Positions 42,268-51,142 of a DNA stretch of 64,000 bases are shown here, piece by piece. Under the pieces are notes generated by a model. That model was given only the letters and a program-made list of their open reading frames with translations, had not been told where the DNA came from and made no database searches. The translations under genes were made by a program, and so were the position numbers. The stretch comes from UBA1845 sp002338715 (GTDB lineage: Bacteria > Planctomycetota > Phycisphaerae > UBA1845): NCBI GenBank assembly GCA_035344155.1, contig DAORAL010000030.1:4894-68893 (forward strand), given 5' to 3'. Position 1 is the stretch's first letter, and the number at the start of each line of letters is the position of its first letter.

Positions 42268-44016
42268 GTGAAAACCAACCGCTCAACTGAATCAAACGTT
42301 CAACGTTGGCAGTTGGGGTCTGCAAAGCTCATTTTCGGCGTTGCGCTGGTTCTGTTTGTCGGGTTGGCTGTCCGACTTGTCTATATCAATACGGTCATGT
42401 CCAAGCGATTGTTGGACATCGCCGAATCGCAGCAACGAAGTCGTCTGGCGATCGATGCGCGTCGCGGGACGATTCTCGACGTGCGAGGGCGCCTGCTCGC
42501 GGGAAGTCGACCGCGCTACAGCGTCTACGCCGATCCCGCCATCATCGAACAACCCGACGAAGTCGCCCGCATGCTGGGATCGGTGCTCGAAGTCGACCCG
42601 GGCGTGCTCGAAAACGAAATCCGCAGCAGTTCGACACCGCGCTTCTGCTGGCTTGAGCGTTTGATTGATGACGCCCAAGCCGACGCGATCCGCTCGATGC
42701 ACATCTATGGCATCGGGATGCGCAGCGAGTTTGAGCGCTATTGGCCCATGGATGAGACGGCTGCCCACGTGCTGGGGTTTGTTGGGGCTGATGGACACGG
42801 ACTCGGCGGGTTGGAGATGCGCTTCGACGAGCACCTTTCGGGTAAGCCCGGATATCGAACGACGCTGCGCGACGCAAGGCGCCGGGCGATCGGTGGCGAG
42901 GCCAGTCGGATCGTCGCCCCGCAGGATGGCGGGCATCTGGTTCTGACGATCGACAGCGTCATTCAGCACATCGTCGAAAAGCGGCTTGCAGAACAGGTCG
43001 AACAATACAACGCCGAGAACGGGATCGCGATCGTGATGAACCCGCGCACCGGCGAGATCCTCGCGATGGCCTGCGTACCGACCTTCAACCCGAACCATTA
43101 CAACGATTTTGCGGTTTCGCTGCGGCGCAATCGCGTTGTCACCGATCCGGTCGAACCGGGCAGCGTGTTCAAACCGTTCATCGCGGCAGTTGCGCTGGAG
43201 CAGGGGTTCGTCGGACCGCGCGAGTTGATCGATTGCCACAACGGACTGTACAACTTCGACGGTCGGTTGATGAACGATTCGAGTCCGCATGGCGAAATGA
43301 ACATCCGCGACATCATCGCCTACAGCAGCAACATCGGGATGGGCATCATTGGCACGCGGATGGGCGACGAAGCGCTTTATGCGGCTGTCAAACGGTTTGG
43401 CTTCGGTACGAAAACGCAGATCGGCATCGCCGGTGAAAGTGGCGGGATCGTTTACGACACCGATCGCTGGTCGAGCTACTCGAAAACGTCGGTGCCGATG
43501 GGGCAGGAATTGGCGATTACACCGATTCAACTGGTGACGGCGTTTTCGTCGTTTTTCAACGGGGGATACCTGCTTCGACCGCGCCTGGTCCGTTCACAAT
43601 TGCGGGCGGACTTCACAACGGAAGAGTCGTTCGTCGAGCCCGAGATCATTCGTCGCGTGGTGCCCGAGGACATCGCCCACTACATGGCCACCCAGGCACT
43701 GCCGGCAGTGGTGGCGAGACACCGCCCCGAACTGGATGTCGCCGAGTACCCGACCGCAGGCAAAACTGGTACGGCTCAGGTGCCGCATTCAGACAAAGGC
43801 GGGTATGAGCACAACGCCTATCTCAGTTCGTTCATTGCCGGTGCACCGTACGACGATCCGCAGATCGTTGTTCTGGTGATGATTCGCAAACCGGAATACG
43901 CGCTCGGTCACCTGGGTTACGAGGTGGCCGGACCGGCTGTCCGCGACATCACACGCTCGACCCTGCAATACCTGCAAGTTCCGCCAGCCAACACACAAGC
44001 GAGCGCGATGCCATAA
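42268..44016 (+). CDS. ftsI: Penicillin-binding protein 2/FtsI-type peptidoglycan transpeptidase
   Basis: The 582-residue protein starts at GTG 42268, 3 nt after ftsL. A short cytoplasmic tail and a membrane anchor (LIFGVALVLFVGLAVRLVYI) lead to a dimerisation domain and the transpeptidase. Active-site motifs are SVFK (about 299-302), SSN (about 353-355) and KTGTAQ (about 508). The family opener RGTILDVRGRLLA is at about 66. It crosslinks septal peptidoglycan and pairs with FtsW, which is encoded further downstream. Cytoplasmic tail and length match FtsI rather than PBP2/MrdA, which is also supported by its place in the dcw cluster. Confidence 0.93.
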   Translation: MKTNRSTESNVQRWQLGSAKLIFGVALVLFVGLAVRLVYINTVMSKRLLDIAESQQRSRLAIDARRGTILDVRGRLLAGSRPRYSVYADPAIIEQPDEVARMLGSVLEVDPGVLENEIRSSSTPRFCWLERLIDDAQADAIRSMHIYGIGMRSEFERYWPMDETAAHVLGFVGADGHGLGGLEMRFDEHLSGKPGYRTTLRDARRRAIGGEASRIVAPQDGGHLVLTIDSVIQHIVEKRLAEQVEQYNAENGIAIVMNPRTGEILAMACVPTFNPNHYNDFAVSLRRNRVVTDPVEPGSVFKPFIAAVALEQGFVGPRELIDCHNGLYNFDGRLMNDSSPHGEMNIRDIIAYSSNIGMGIIGTRMGDEALYAAVKRFGFGTKTQIGIAGESGGIVYDTDRWSSYSKTSVPMGQELAITPIQLVTAFSSFFNGGYLLRPRLVRSQLRADFTTEESFVEPEIIRRVVPEDIAHYMATQALPAVVARHRPELDVAEYPTAGKTGTAQVPHSDKGGYEHNAYLSSFIAGAPYDDPQIVVLVMIRKPEYALGHLGYEVAGPAVRDITRSTLQYLQVPPANTQASAMP

Positions 44017-44086
44017 CGCGCGACGTTAAGTCGCATGTGAAAACTTTTCATTCACAACCGCGTCAAGTTGGCTCAATTGGACTTGG

Positions 44087-44116
44087 TTGAGCCTGTCGTT
44101 TGGCGTACACTTAATA
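44087..44116 (+). promoter_or_regulatory. Possible internal promoter before murE
   Basis: TTGAGC (44087-44092) and TTAATA (44111-44116) are 18 bp apart, about 100 nt before murE. The 200-bp ftsI-murE gap is the widest between mur/fts genes here apart from the mraY-ftsW gap, which makes an internal start plausible. GGCTCAA/TTGAGCC form an inverted repeat around the -35 box. Confidence 0.3.
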
Positions 44117-44215
44117 GCATTGACGGATCGCTTTTTCGCACGGTCCTCGGCGGGTGGTTGTTTGTTTTGATCACGTCCGCTTGAGACTGCTGCGCTGGTT
44201 CAAGGAAGGACCACC

Positions 44216-45814
44216 ATGGCTGCCAGCCACCCGCATTCAGAGTCCAACGCGCGCCCCGACCAGGCGCAAACCGCTTGGACAATTCCTTCCCTGCTGATAT
44301 CAGCCGGTGTGATCGCTACGGCTGACGTTTCTGATGCGCTTGTAAACACGTCAATCGACCGCCTGACGGTGGATTCGCGCGATGCCGGTGTCGGGGCGTG
44401 CTTTGTGGCGATCGCGGGCACGCAGACCGATGGACATCGCTACGTTTCGCAGGCACTTGATCAAGGTGCGTCAGCCGTCATCGTTGAAAAGGGACGGTGC
44501 AAAGTTTGCGACGAGCGGATCATTGAAGTCGCGGATACGCATGAGGCGATTGCCAAGTTGGCAGCGACGTTCTTTGGGATCGACCGCCTGCAACGGGAGG
44601 GGAAGCTCGGCCTCATCGGTGTGACCGGCACGAACGGCAAGACGACCGTCGTGTCGCTGATCACGTCGATTCTTCGAGCGGCTGGCGTTAAGGCGAGTTC
44701 ATTGGGGACGATTGGTCTGGATGTGCCAGGTGGTGTCACTGGCGCATCGACGACGGTGATCTCCGGCATGACGACGCCGCCGCCGATTGAACTGTGCGCG
44801 GCGCTGGCGAGTGCCGCCCGCGCGGGGGCTCGATGTGTGGCAATGGAAGTGTCAAGTCATGCGCTCGATCAACGGCGGACCGCGGGGCTGCGGTTTGATG
44901 TGGCTGTGTTTACAAACCTGACGCAGGATCATCTCGACTATCACGGCGACATGGATGGGTACGCAGCCGCCAAGCGCCGTTTGTTTGATGGATTGGATAT
45001 CGACGCGACGGCTGTCGCGAATGCCGACGATGCCCGCTCGCTGTTTATGATCACAAATTGCACCGAGCCGACCATCGCGTTTTCGTTGGACAATGTGTTT
45101 GCCGATGTCCGATCCGAGAATCTGCAAATGGGAGCGAGTGGTTCGACGTTTGACTTGCACATCAAAGAGGAATGCGTCGCGGTAAAGAGTCGCCTGATTG
45201 GAAAGCACAACGTCAGCAACATGTTGGCTGCGATCTCTGCCGCCTACGCCTGGGGCGTTGATTGCTCAGCGATCGCCAAGGGCGTCGCGTCGATCGAATG
45301 CGTGCCAGGCCGCCTTGAGCGCGTGGCATGCGAGAGTCCCGGTGCGGTGTTTGTGGACTATGCCCACACGCCCGATGCCTTGGAAAATGTGCTGCGGGTG
45401 GTGCGCGACGTGACCCGCGGGCGATTGATTTGCGTGTTTGGTTGCGGTGGTGATCGGGACAAGAGCAAACGCGCACCGATGGGGCGGGCTGTGGCTGCGA
45501 TTGCTGACGTTGGCATTCTCACCAGCGACAACCCACGCCACGAAGATCCGCAAGCGATTATCAATGACGTGCTGGTTGGTTTTGAAGGCAGCGGAAAATG
45601 TCAGCGCATTGTGCAGATTGATCGGCGGGCGGCGATTTATAAGGCGATCGCCCTGGCCGGTGAGGACGACACGGTTTTGATCGCGGGCAAGGGGCACGAA
45701 GACTATCAGATCATCGGCGACAAGCGATTTCAGTTTGACGATCGCCAAGTCGCGATTGAGGCGGCATTGCAAACGACCGTGGAGGCCGTGCAAAAGATCG
45801 AGGTGCCCGCATGA
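44216..45814 (+). CDS. murE: UDP-MurNAc-tripeptide synthetase (meso-diaminopimelate-adding)
   Basis: AAGGA lies 8 nt before ATG 44216. The 532-residue Mur ligase adds the third residue to UDP-MurNAc-L-Ala-D-Glu. The P-loop is VTGTNGKTTVVSLIT (about 139), then TTPPPIEL, AMEVSSHALDQRR and FTNLTQDHLDYHG. The substrate motif near 440 is SDNPRHEDPQ: DNPR marks meso-diaminopimelate as the amino acid added, as in Gram-negative-type walls. Members of this phylum were long thought to lack peptidoglycan, so the complete motif set is relevant. The stop overlaps murF by 4 nt. Confidence 0.95.
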   Translation: MAASHPHSESNARPDQAQTAWTIPSLLISAGVIATADVSDALVNTSIDRLTVDSRDAGVGACFVAIAGTQTDGHRYVSQALDQGASAVIVEKGRCKVCDERIIEVADTHEAIAKLAATFFGIDRLQREGKLGLIGVTGTNGKTTVVSLITSILRAAGVKASSLGTIGLDVPGGVTGASTTVISGMTTPPPIELCAALASAARAGARCVAMEVSSHALDQRRTAGLRFDVAVFTNLTQDHLDYHGDMDGYAAAKRRLFDGLDIDATAVANADDARSLFMITNCTEPTIAFSLDNVFADVRSENLQMGASGSTFDLHIKEECVAVKSRLIGKHNVSNMLAAISAAYAWGVDCSAIAKGVASIECVPGRLERVACESPGAVFVDYAHTPDALENVLRVVRDVTRGRLICVFGCGGDRDKSKRAPMGRAVAAIADVGILTSDNPRHEDPQAIINDVLVGFEGSGKCQRIVQIDRRAAIYKAIALAGEDDTVLIAGKGHEDYQIIGDKRFQFDDRQVAIEAALQTTVEAVQKIEVPA

Positions 45815-47199
45815 TTCCGATGTCCGTTGCACAAGTCGCATGGGCCGCCAACGCCACACCGTCGTCGGCGGTTGAAGACGGCATGATTATCGGTGTGTCC
45901 ACCGATTCGCGCGCGGTCAAAGAGGGTGAGCTGTTCGTCGCGATCAAGGGCGATCGGTTTGACGGGCACGACTACGTCGAACAGGCCATCCAGCGCGGGG
46001 CCAAGGCGTGCCTGGTGGCGAGTGGGTTTCGAACGGCTGGTGCTGCGCCGCTGCTTTACGTCCATGACGTGGTCGAAGCGCTGGGCATGATCGCAGCCCA
46101 CCATCGCCGCATCGGCGGCGCGAAGATCATCGGCATCACCGGTAGCGCCGGAAAGACGACCACCAAGGCGATGATCGCGCATGTTCTAGGCGATCAATTC
46201 CCAATTGCATACGCCCCCAAGAGTTTCAACAACCATATCGGAGTCCCGTTGACTCTCCTTTCTTCCAATCGCGATGATCAATTCGTCATCGTCGAGATCG
46301 GTACAAGCCGACCCGGTGAAATCGCGCTGCTGTCTGCGATGGCCAGGCCCGACGTCGGTGTGGTGACGTCGGTCGGTGCAGCACATCTTGCCGGGTTCGG
46401 CTCGATCGAAGCGATTCGTCGCGAAAAGCTGTCGCTGTTTGACCATGTGGTGAAGGGCGGTCGGGCTTATGTTAACGCGCGGGCGGTCGATGGCATCGCC
46501 GTGTTGCCCCGATCAGCAGAGATTGGTTGGCAGACGTATGGCGACCATCCCGAAGCCGATCTGGTTGTGTCGGATATCAAGAGCGACCTGAAGCGTACGA
46601 CGGCGCTGATTGGCGGGCGATTCGAGTTGGACCTGCCGGTGGCTGGCGCGCACAACGCGATCAATGCGTGTGCGGCATTGGGTGTTTGTCTTTCGTGCGG
46701 GATCGCACCGCAGCAGATTTTGCAATCGCTCAAGTCCTTTGCGATGCCGCCGATGCGACTGAACATCAATGCGTTGGATCGCTGGACGATCATCGACGAC
46801 TGCTACAACGCCAATCCGCTGAGCGTTTCGGCATCGCTTGACGTGCTGAAGTCCGAAACGAGTCGCCGCAGGGTCTTTGTGGCTGGGACGATGGCTGAGC
46901 TGGGCGACGCGTCAGCCGACCTGCACCGCGAACTGGGTCGAAACGCGTCGGCTTCGGGCATTGAGATCTTGATTGCCATTGGCGAGTTTGCGAAGCACGT
47001 CGCTGCCGGCGCCGATGTCGATCGAAAGGGGATGCAGGTGTTTCAATTCAAGTCCCTGGATGACGCCTGTGCGAAAGTGCCCGAGATCCTGCAAGATGGC
47101 GACACGATCCTGGTGAAAGGGTCGCGGTCGGCTGGGTTGGAGCGGATCGTCGAAGAGTTGGCTGCCGCCCAAACGCCAACAGTCGCGCGGGCAACTTAA
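45811..47199 (+). CDS. murF: UDP-MurNAc-tripeptide:D-Ala-D-Ala ligase
   Basis: The 462-residue ligase adds D-Ala-D-Ala to the tripeptide, finishing the stem peptide. It has the N-terminal substrate domain (STDSRAVKEGELFVAIKG), the P-loop ITGSAGKTTTKAMIAHVL (about 109-126), NNHIGVPLTLL and VEIGTSRPGEIALL, and the late Mur-ligase motif DCYNANPLSV near 330. Its ATG overlaps the murE stop, so the two are co-translated. It works with Ddl, encoded downstream at 53536. Confidence 0.95.
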   Translation: MIPMSVAQVAWAANATPSSAVEDGMIIGVSTDSRAVKEGELFVAIKGDRFDGHDYVEQAIQRGAKACLVASGFRTAGAAPLLYVHDVVEALGMIAAHHRRIGGAKIIGITGSAGKTTTKAMIAHVLGDQFPIAYAPKSFNNHIGVPLTLLSSNRDDQFVIVEIGTSRPGEIALLSAMARPDVGVVTSVGAAHLAGFGSIEAIRREKLSLFDHVVKGGRAYVNARAVDGIAVLPRSAEIGWQTYGDHPEADLVVSDIKSDLKRTTALIGGRFELDLPVAGAHNAINACAALGVCLSCGIAPQQILQSLKSFAMPPMRLNINALDRWTIIDDCYNANPLSVSASLDVLKSETSRRRVFVAGTMAELGDASADLHRELGRNASASGIEILIAIGEFAKHVAAGADVDRKGMQVFQFKSLDDACAKVPEILQDGDTILVKGSRSAGLERIVEELAAAQTPTVARAT

Positions 47200-47242
47200 C
47201 CCGAGCAAAAGTAAGTCGTAGCGAAGAAGAAAACACGAAACC

Positions 47243-48379
47243 GTGCTGTACTACCTGTTCAGGTCAATCCTGCAAGGCGAGCATTACGCCTACGAGAACC
47301 CGCTCTTTCGCGGCGGGTTGGCGGCGCTGTTTTGTTTTCTGCTGATTGCGCTCGCGGGTCAAGCCGGCATTCGTCAACTGATGCGCTACAAGCTGGGCGA
47401 TCGGCCCGAATTCGATCATGACACGCTCAACAAACTCATGAAGGACAAGGAGAACGTCCCGACGATGGGGGGCGTGATGATTGTCGGGGCGATCATCATT
47501 GCCACGCTGCTCTTTGCCGACTTCACGAACTTCTACGTATTGATGGGATTGTTTGGTCTCTTGTGGCTGTCGGTCTTGGGGGCGGTTGACGATTGGATCA
47601 AACTGACGCTGGGGCAGCGCAATGGCGGACGCGACGGTCTCAAGAGCCACGAGAAGCTTTTGTTTCAGTTCGGGCTTGGCGTGTTGCTCGGGTATTTTGT
47701 GTATAGCTTTGGTCGGTCGAATCTCGCGGTCGTTGCGGAAGCGGCAGAACCGATCGAATCATTTCGCATCCTGACCGTGCCGTTTTATAAGGAAGGACTG
47801 TTTCTGACGCCGCTTCTGTTCATGGTCGTGACTGTGATTGCGACGACGGCGACTTCCAACTCGGTGAACCTGACGGATGGGATGGACGGATTGGCGTCGG
47901 GATGTGTGGCGTTGACAGCACTGGTGTTCATGGTGCTCAGTTATGTCGCGGGCGATGCTGATATCGCGGGCAAATTACTCATGCCGCACATCCCCAAGAG
48001 CGGTGAGCTTGCGGTGATTTGCGGGGCGATTCTGGGTGCGACGCTGGGGTTTTTGTGGTACAATTGTCATCCAGCTCAGGTGTTCATGGGCGACACCGGA
48101 TCGCTGCCGTTGGGCGGTGTGATCGGGTACGTCGCGATCGTGATTCGCCAGGAGCTGATGCTGTTTATCGTCGGGGGCGTGTTTGTCTTGGAAGCCCTCT
48201 CGGTCATGATCCAGGTGGGATATTTCAAGTACTCCGGTGGCAAGCGCGTGTTTCGATGCGCTCCGATCCACCACCATTTCCACCTCGCCGGTTGGACCGA
48301 GACGCAGACGGTCATCCGTTTTTGGTTGTTGGCCGCCCTGTTCGCAGGGGCTGCCTTGGCGACGATCAAACTGCGGTAG
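47243..48379 (+). CDS. mraY: Phospho-MurNAc-pentapeptide transferase
   Basis: From GTG 47243 the protein has 378 residues with about ten membrane segments. It moves phospho-MurNAc-pentapeptide to undecaprenyl phosphate, making lipid I. Conserved segments are PTMGGVMIVGA, VLGAVDDWIKL (with the catalytic DD), SVNLTDGMDGLASG (about 205), WYNCHPAQVFMGDTGSLPLG (about 273-292) and FRCAPIHHHFHLAGW (about 336-350). The ribosome site is weak (AAGAAG). The usual next gene, murD, is missing. Confidence 0.96.
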   Translation: MLYYLFRSILQGEHYAYENPLFRGGLAALFCFLLIALAGQAGIRQLMRYKLGDRPEFDHDTLNKLMKDKENVPTMGGVMIVGAIIIATLLFADFTNFYVLMGLFGLLWLSVLGAVDDWIKLTLGQRNGGRDGLKSHEKLLFQFGLGVLLGYFVYSFGRSNLAVVAEAAEPIESFRILTVPFYKEGLFLTPLLFMVVTVIATTATSNSVNLTDGMDGLASGCVALTALVFMVLSYVAGDADIAGKLLMPHIPKSGELAVICGAILGATLGFLWYNCHPAQVFMGDTGSLPLGGVIGYVAIVIRQELMLFIVGGVFVLEALSVMIQVGYFKYSGGKRVFRCAPIHHHFHLAGWTETQTVIRFWLLAALFAGAALATIKLR

Positions 48380-48456
48380 CCATTGAATCACCCAATCGGT
48401 TGACGGCACGGATGCTGTGACCGAGCGATGTTGTTCCGTGACAGGATGCAAAACGC

Positions 48457-48529
48457 GTGCCACTGCTCTGTGAGCAGTGCCGGGCTTTTGGGATGTCTTG
48501 AAGATGCACTGCTCACAGAGCAGTGGCAC
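48457..48529. repeat. Perfect 24-bp inverted repeat, each arm a hairpin
   Basis: Arms 48457-48480 and 48506-48529 are exact reverse complements separated by 25 bp. Each contains CACTGCTCTGTGAGCAGTG, itself an 8-bp stem with a 3-nt loop. It occupies the mraY-ftsW spacer. The form resembles a two-palindrome (BIME-like) mobile repeat. As a long RNA hairpin it could also affect read-through between mraY and ftsW. Confidence 0.92.
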
Positions 48530-48616
48530 AATTGGCATCTCGATCTTCCTTCGTCCACGAAGCGGCTTCAAATGCATTTGTCGTTCTCTCAGATTCTGAC
48601 TCACGGATGAGTGTGA

Positions 48617-49837
48617 ATGTCTCAGTTGATATCCAATCAGACATTTAATCTGGAGCGCCGGCATGAATCGAATGCCACGGGCATCGTCGTAGCCGCCGCA
48701 TGCCTCTTGACCGTTGGTGTCGTCATGGTCGCGTCGGCTGGTGCGAATCTGGACGAACCGGTCATTACCTGGCAGTTCTGGAAGAGCCTTTTCGGTCGGC
48801 AGGCGATTTTCAGCGGCGCGAGTCTTGTGGCGATCCTGATCGTCGCGCACGGATTTCATCGACTCTTCGCGTGGCGACCCGGTTCATGGATTCAGCCGGC
48901 ACTTGGATTCTATCTGGCGACGGCTGGCATTCTTGCAGCCGTTCTGGTTCCCGGTATCGGTGTGATGCGAAAGGGCGCCCGCCGCTGGATGCAGGTCGGC
49001 CCCGAGTCGCTCGGATTGTCGTTTCAACCGTCGGAACTCGCGAAGCTGGCGATCGTCGTATTCCTCGCCGCGTTCCTTTCAAGTTCGACCGATCGGATTC
49101 GCTCGTTCTGGAAGGGGTTGGTCCCGTCGTGTGCCGCAATCGGTATCATCGTGTCGCTTGTCGGTAAAGAAGACTTTGGAACTGGGGCGCTCTTGGCGCT
49201 GGTTGGCGGGATGATGGTCGTGGTGGCTGGCGCGAAGTGGCGACACCTGATGATTTTCGCGATACCGGCTGTCTCGGGTTTGGTGTACCTGGTTCTGTCG
49301 CGACCCTATCGCGTCGAACGCCTGATGGTGTTTCGCAACATCTGGGCTGACCCGCAGGGCGCGGGGTATCACCCGGTTCAATCGCTCGTCACCATTGCGT
49401 CGGGTGGATTGTTTGGACGCGGGCTCGGCAGCGGTGTGCAGAAATATGGCTACCTGCCGGAATCACGCAGCGATTTCATTTTTTCGGTGATATGCGAAGA
49501 AGCCGGCATGGTCGGTGCGCTGATCGTGATTTCACTTTTTCTGCTGTTGATGTGGTTCGGTTGGCGAACGGTTCGATTGAGCCATACAACCTATGGACGC
49601 CTGCTGGCATTCGGTGTGACATCGATGTTCGTCTTTCAGGCATTGATCAACATCGCGGTGGTCACGGTGTGTGCCCCGACGAAGGGGATATCACTGCCGC
49701 TGATTTCTGCCGGCGGTTCGGGTGTGTTGTTTTTGGGCGTGGCGCTGGGGCTGTTGGTTTCGGTGGCCCGCGACTGCCCGGACGTTTCAGATGATTCGCA
49801 AGTTTCCAGTGATCCTGCTGCCCAAGAGGCGAGTTAA
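48617..49837 (+). CDS. ftsW: FtsW, SEDS-family peptidoglycan polymerase
   Basis: The 406-residue protein has about ten membrane segments. SEDS motifs are visible: GARRWMQVGPESLGLSFQPS (about 116-135), ELAKLAIVVFLA, the RNIWADPQGAGYHPVQSL region (RxxxxxdP..GYQ..qsl), GSGVQKYGYLPESRSDFIFSV and GISLPLISAGGSG near the C-terminus. FtsW polymerises septal glycan from lipid II in partnership with FtsI. The start at ATG 48617 has a weak ribosome site. The TAATG junction couples it to murG. Absence of FtsZ from the cluster leaves open what localises it. Confidence 0.94.
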   Translation: MSQLISNQTFNLERRHESNATGIVVAAACLLTVGVVMVASAGANLDEPVITWQFWKSLFGRQAIFSGASLVAILIVAHGFHRLFAWRPGSWIQPALGFYLATAGILAAVLVPGIGVMRKGARRWMQVGPESLGLSFQPSELAKLAIVVFLAAFLSSSTDRIRSFWKGLVPSCAAIGIIVSLVGKEDFGTGALLALVGGMMVVVAGAKWRHLMIFAIPAVSGLVYLVLSRPYRVERLMVFRNIWADPQGAGYHPVQSLVTIASGGLFGRGLGSGVQKYGYLPESRSDFIFSVICEEAGMVGALIVISLFLLLMWFGWRTVRLSHTTYGRLLAFGVTSMFVFQALINIAVVTVCAPTKGISLPLISAGGSGVLFLGVALGLLVSVARDCPDVSDDSQVSSDPAAQEAS

Positions 49838-51012
49838 TGTCGACGCTGGCGGAAAACATTCAAGTGAATGAGCCCGTGCGGACAAACCCCAAGCCGGCGC
49901 GGATCGTTTTCGCCGGTGGCGGGACCGGTGGGCATTTGTATCCATCGCTCGCGGTGGCAGCGGCTTTGCGCGACGTGCTGCCCAAGGCCCGCTTCAGTTT
50001 CTACGCGACGAACCGCAAGGTCGATCAGGACATTTTGTCAGCCGCTGGCGAAACGCTTTTGCCGCAGGCGGTTGCGCCGCTAACGATGAAGCCGTGGCGC
50101 TGGCCTGGATTCTGGACGGCATGGCGAAAGTCGATGAAGGCGTGCTCCGTCGACTTTAAGGGCGATCGTCCCGATTTGGTCGTTGGCAGCGGGGCGTTTG
50201 CCAGTGCTCCGGCGATCTGCACCGCGGCTAAGATGGGCATTCCGACCGCACTGTTGAATCCAGACGTCATCCCCGGACGCGCCAACCGCATGTTGGCCAA
50301 GCGGGTGGATTGCGTGCTGGCCCAGTTCGAATCGACACGTCAGCACCTGCCCGACGATGTGCGGGTTGAGGTGGTGGGGTGCCCGGTTCGCAAGGGTTTC
50401 GGGCTGATCGAGTCCGATCGCCAATCGATTTATTCGCGCCACGGACTCGACGAACAGCGTCGCACGCTGCTGGTAACGGGGGCATCATTGGCCGCCCGTT
50501 CGATCAACGATGCGATGTGTCGGCTGGCGTCGGATCTGGGCGCCCATGGCAACTGGCAGGTGGTGCATCTGACGGGTCGCGACGATCTCGACAAGGTTCA
50601 ATCCGCCTACGCGTCGCATCGGGTTCACGCGTTGTGCCTGGCCTACACGGAGGCGATGTCCGACTTCATGTCGATCGCTGATCTGGTCGTTTCGCGGGCA
50701 GGGGCTTCGACCTTGGCCGAACTTCGAGCCGTCGGCGTGCCGGCGATCTTCGTACCGTATCCGCACCATCGCGATCAACATCAGTTGGTCAACGCGATGG
50801 AGTTGGTCAACGTCGGTGCGGGGCGCGTTTGTGAAGAATCGGACGATCCGTTGAAGACCGCGGCGAAGCTTCGTGGGTTGCTGCTGGAGTTGATATCAAA
50901 CGACCGCGCGCTCGCGACATTCAAAGCCGCTGCCGAGGAGCATAAATTCACAGACGCGGCGCAACGAACGTGCCACGCATTGCTGGAACTTGCCGGTCTC
51001 TGTGAGTTTTGA
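49837..51012 (+). CDS. murG: UDP-GlcNAc:lipid I N-acetylglucosaminyltransferase
   Basis: The 391-residue GT-B enzyme makes lipid II at the inner membrane face. It has IVFAGGGTGGHLYPSLAVA (about 23-41, the G loop of MurG), LLNPDVIPGRANRML (usually EQN in place of NPD, then PGxxNR), VGCPVRKGF (usually GNPVR), LLVTGASLAARSIN (G-G-S-x-G-A-x replaced by GAS), VVSRAGASTLAEL (the usual SRaGASTxxE) and PYPHHRDQHQLVNA. The several substitutions at acceptor/donor loops are worth noting, but the overall pattern is clear. It directly follows ftsW. Confidence 0.93.
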   Translation: MSTLAENIQVNEPVRTNPKPARIVFAGGGTGGHLYPSLAVAAALRDVLPKARFSFYATNRKVDQDILSAAGETLLPQAVAPLTMKPWRWPGFWTAWRKSMKACSVDFKGDRPDLVVGSGAFASAPAICTAAKMGIPTALLNPDVIPGRANRMLAKRVDCVLAQFESTRQHLPDDVRVEVVGCPVRKGFGLIESDRQSIYSRHGLDEQRRTLLVTGASLAARSINDAMCRLASDLGAHGNWQVVHLTGRDDLDKVQSAYASHRVHALCLAYTEAMSDFMSIADLVVSRAGASTLAELRAVGVPAIFVPYPHHRDQHQLVNAMELVNVGAGRVCEESDDPLKTAAKLRGLLLELISNDRALATFKAAAEEHKFTDAAQRTCHALLELAGLCEF

Positions 51013-51142
51013 TTCAAGTGAAATTGTCAGGAATACTGGACAACTCAGTTGTTCCATTTTGACACGAATGGCCTTAAAACGGTCAAAGTCAGCGATGAAG
51101 AAAACGAGGTATCTATGACGATACCAGATAAGTTGCACTCTA

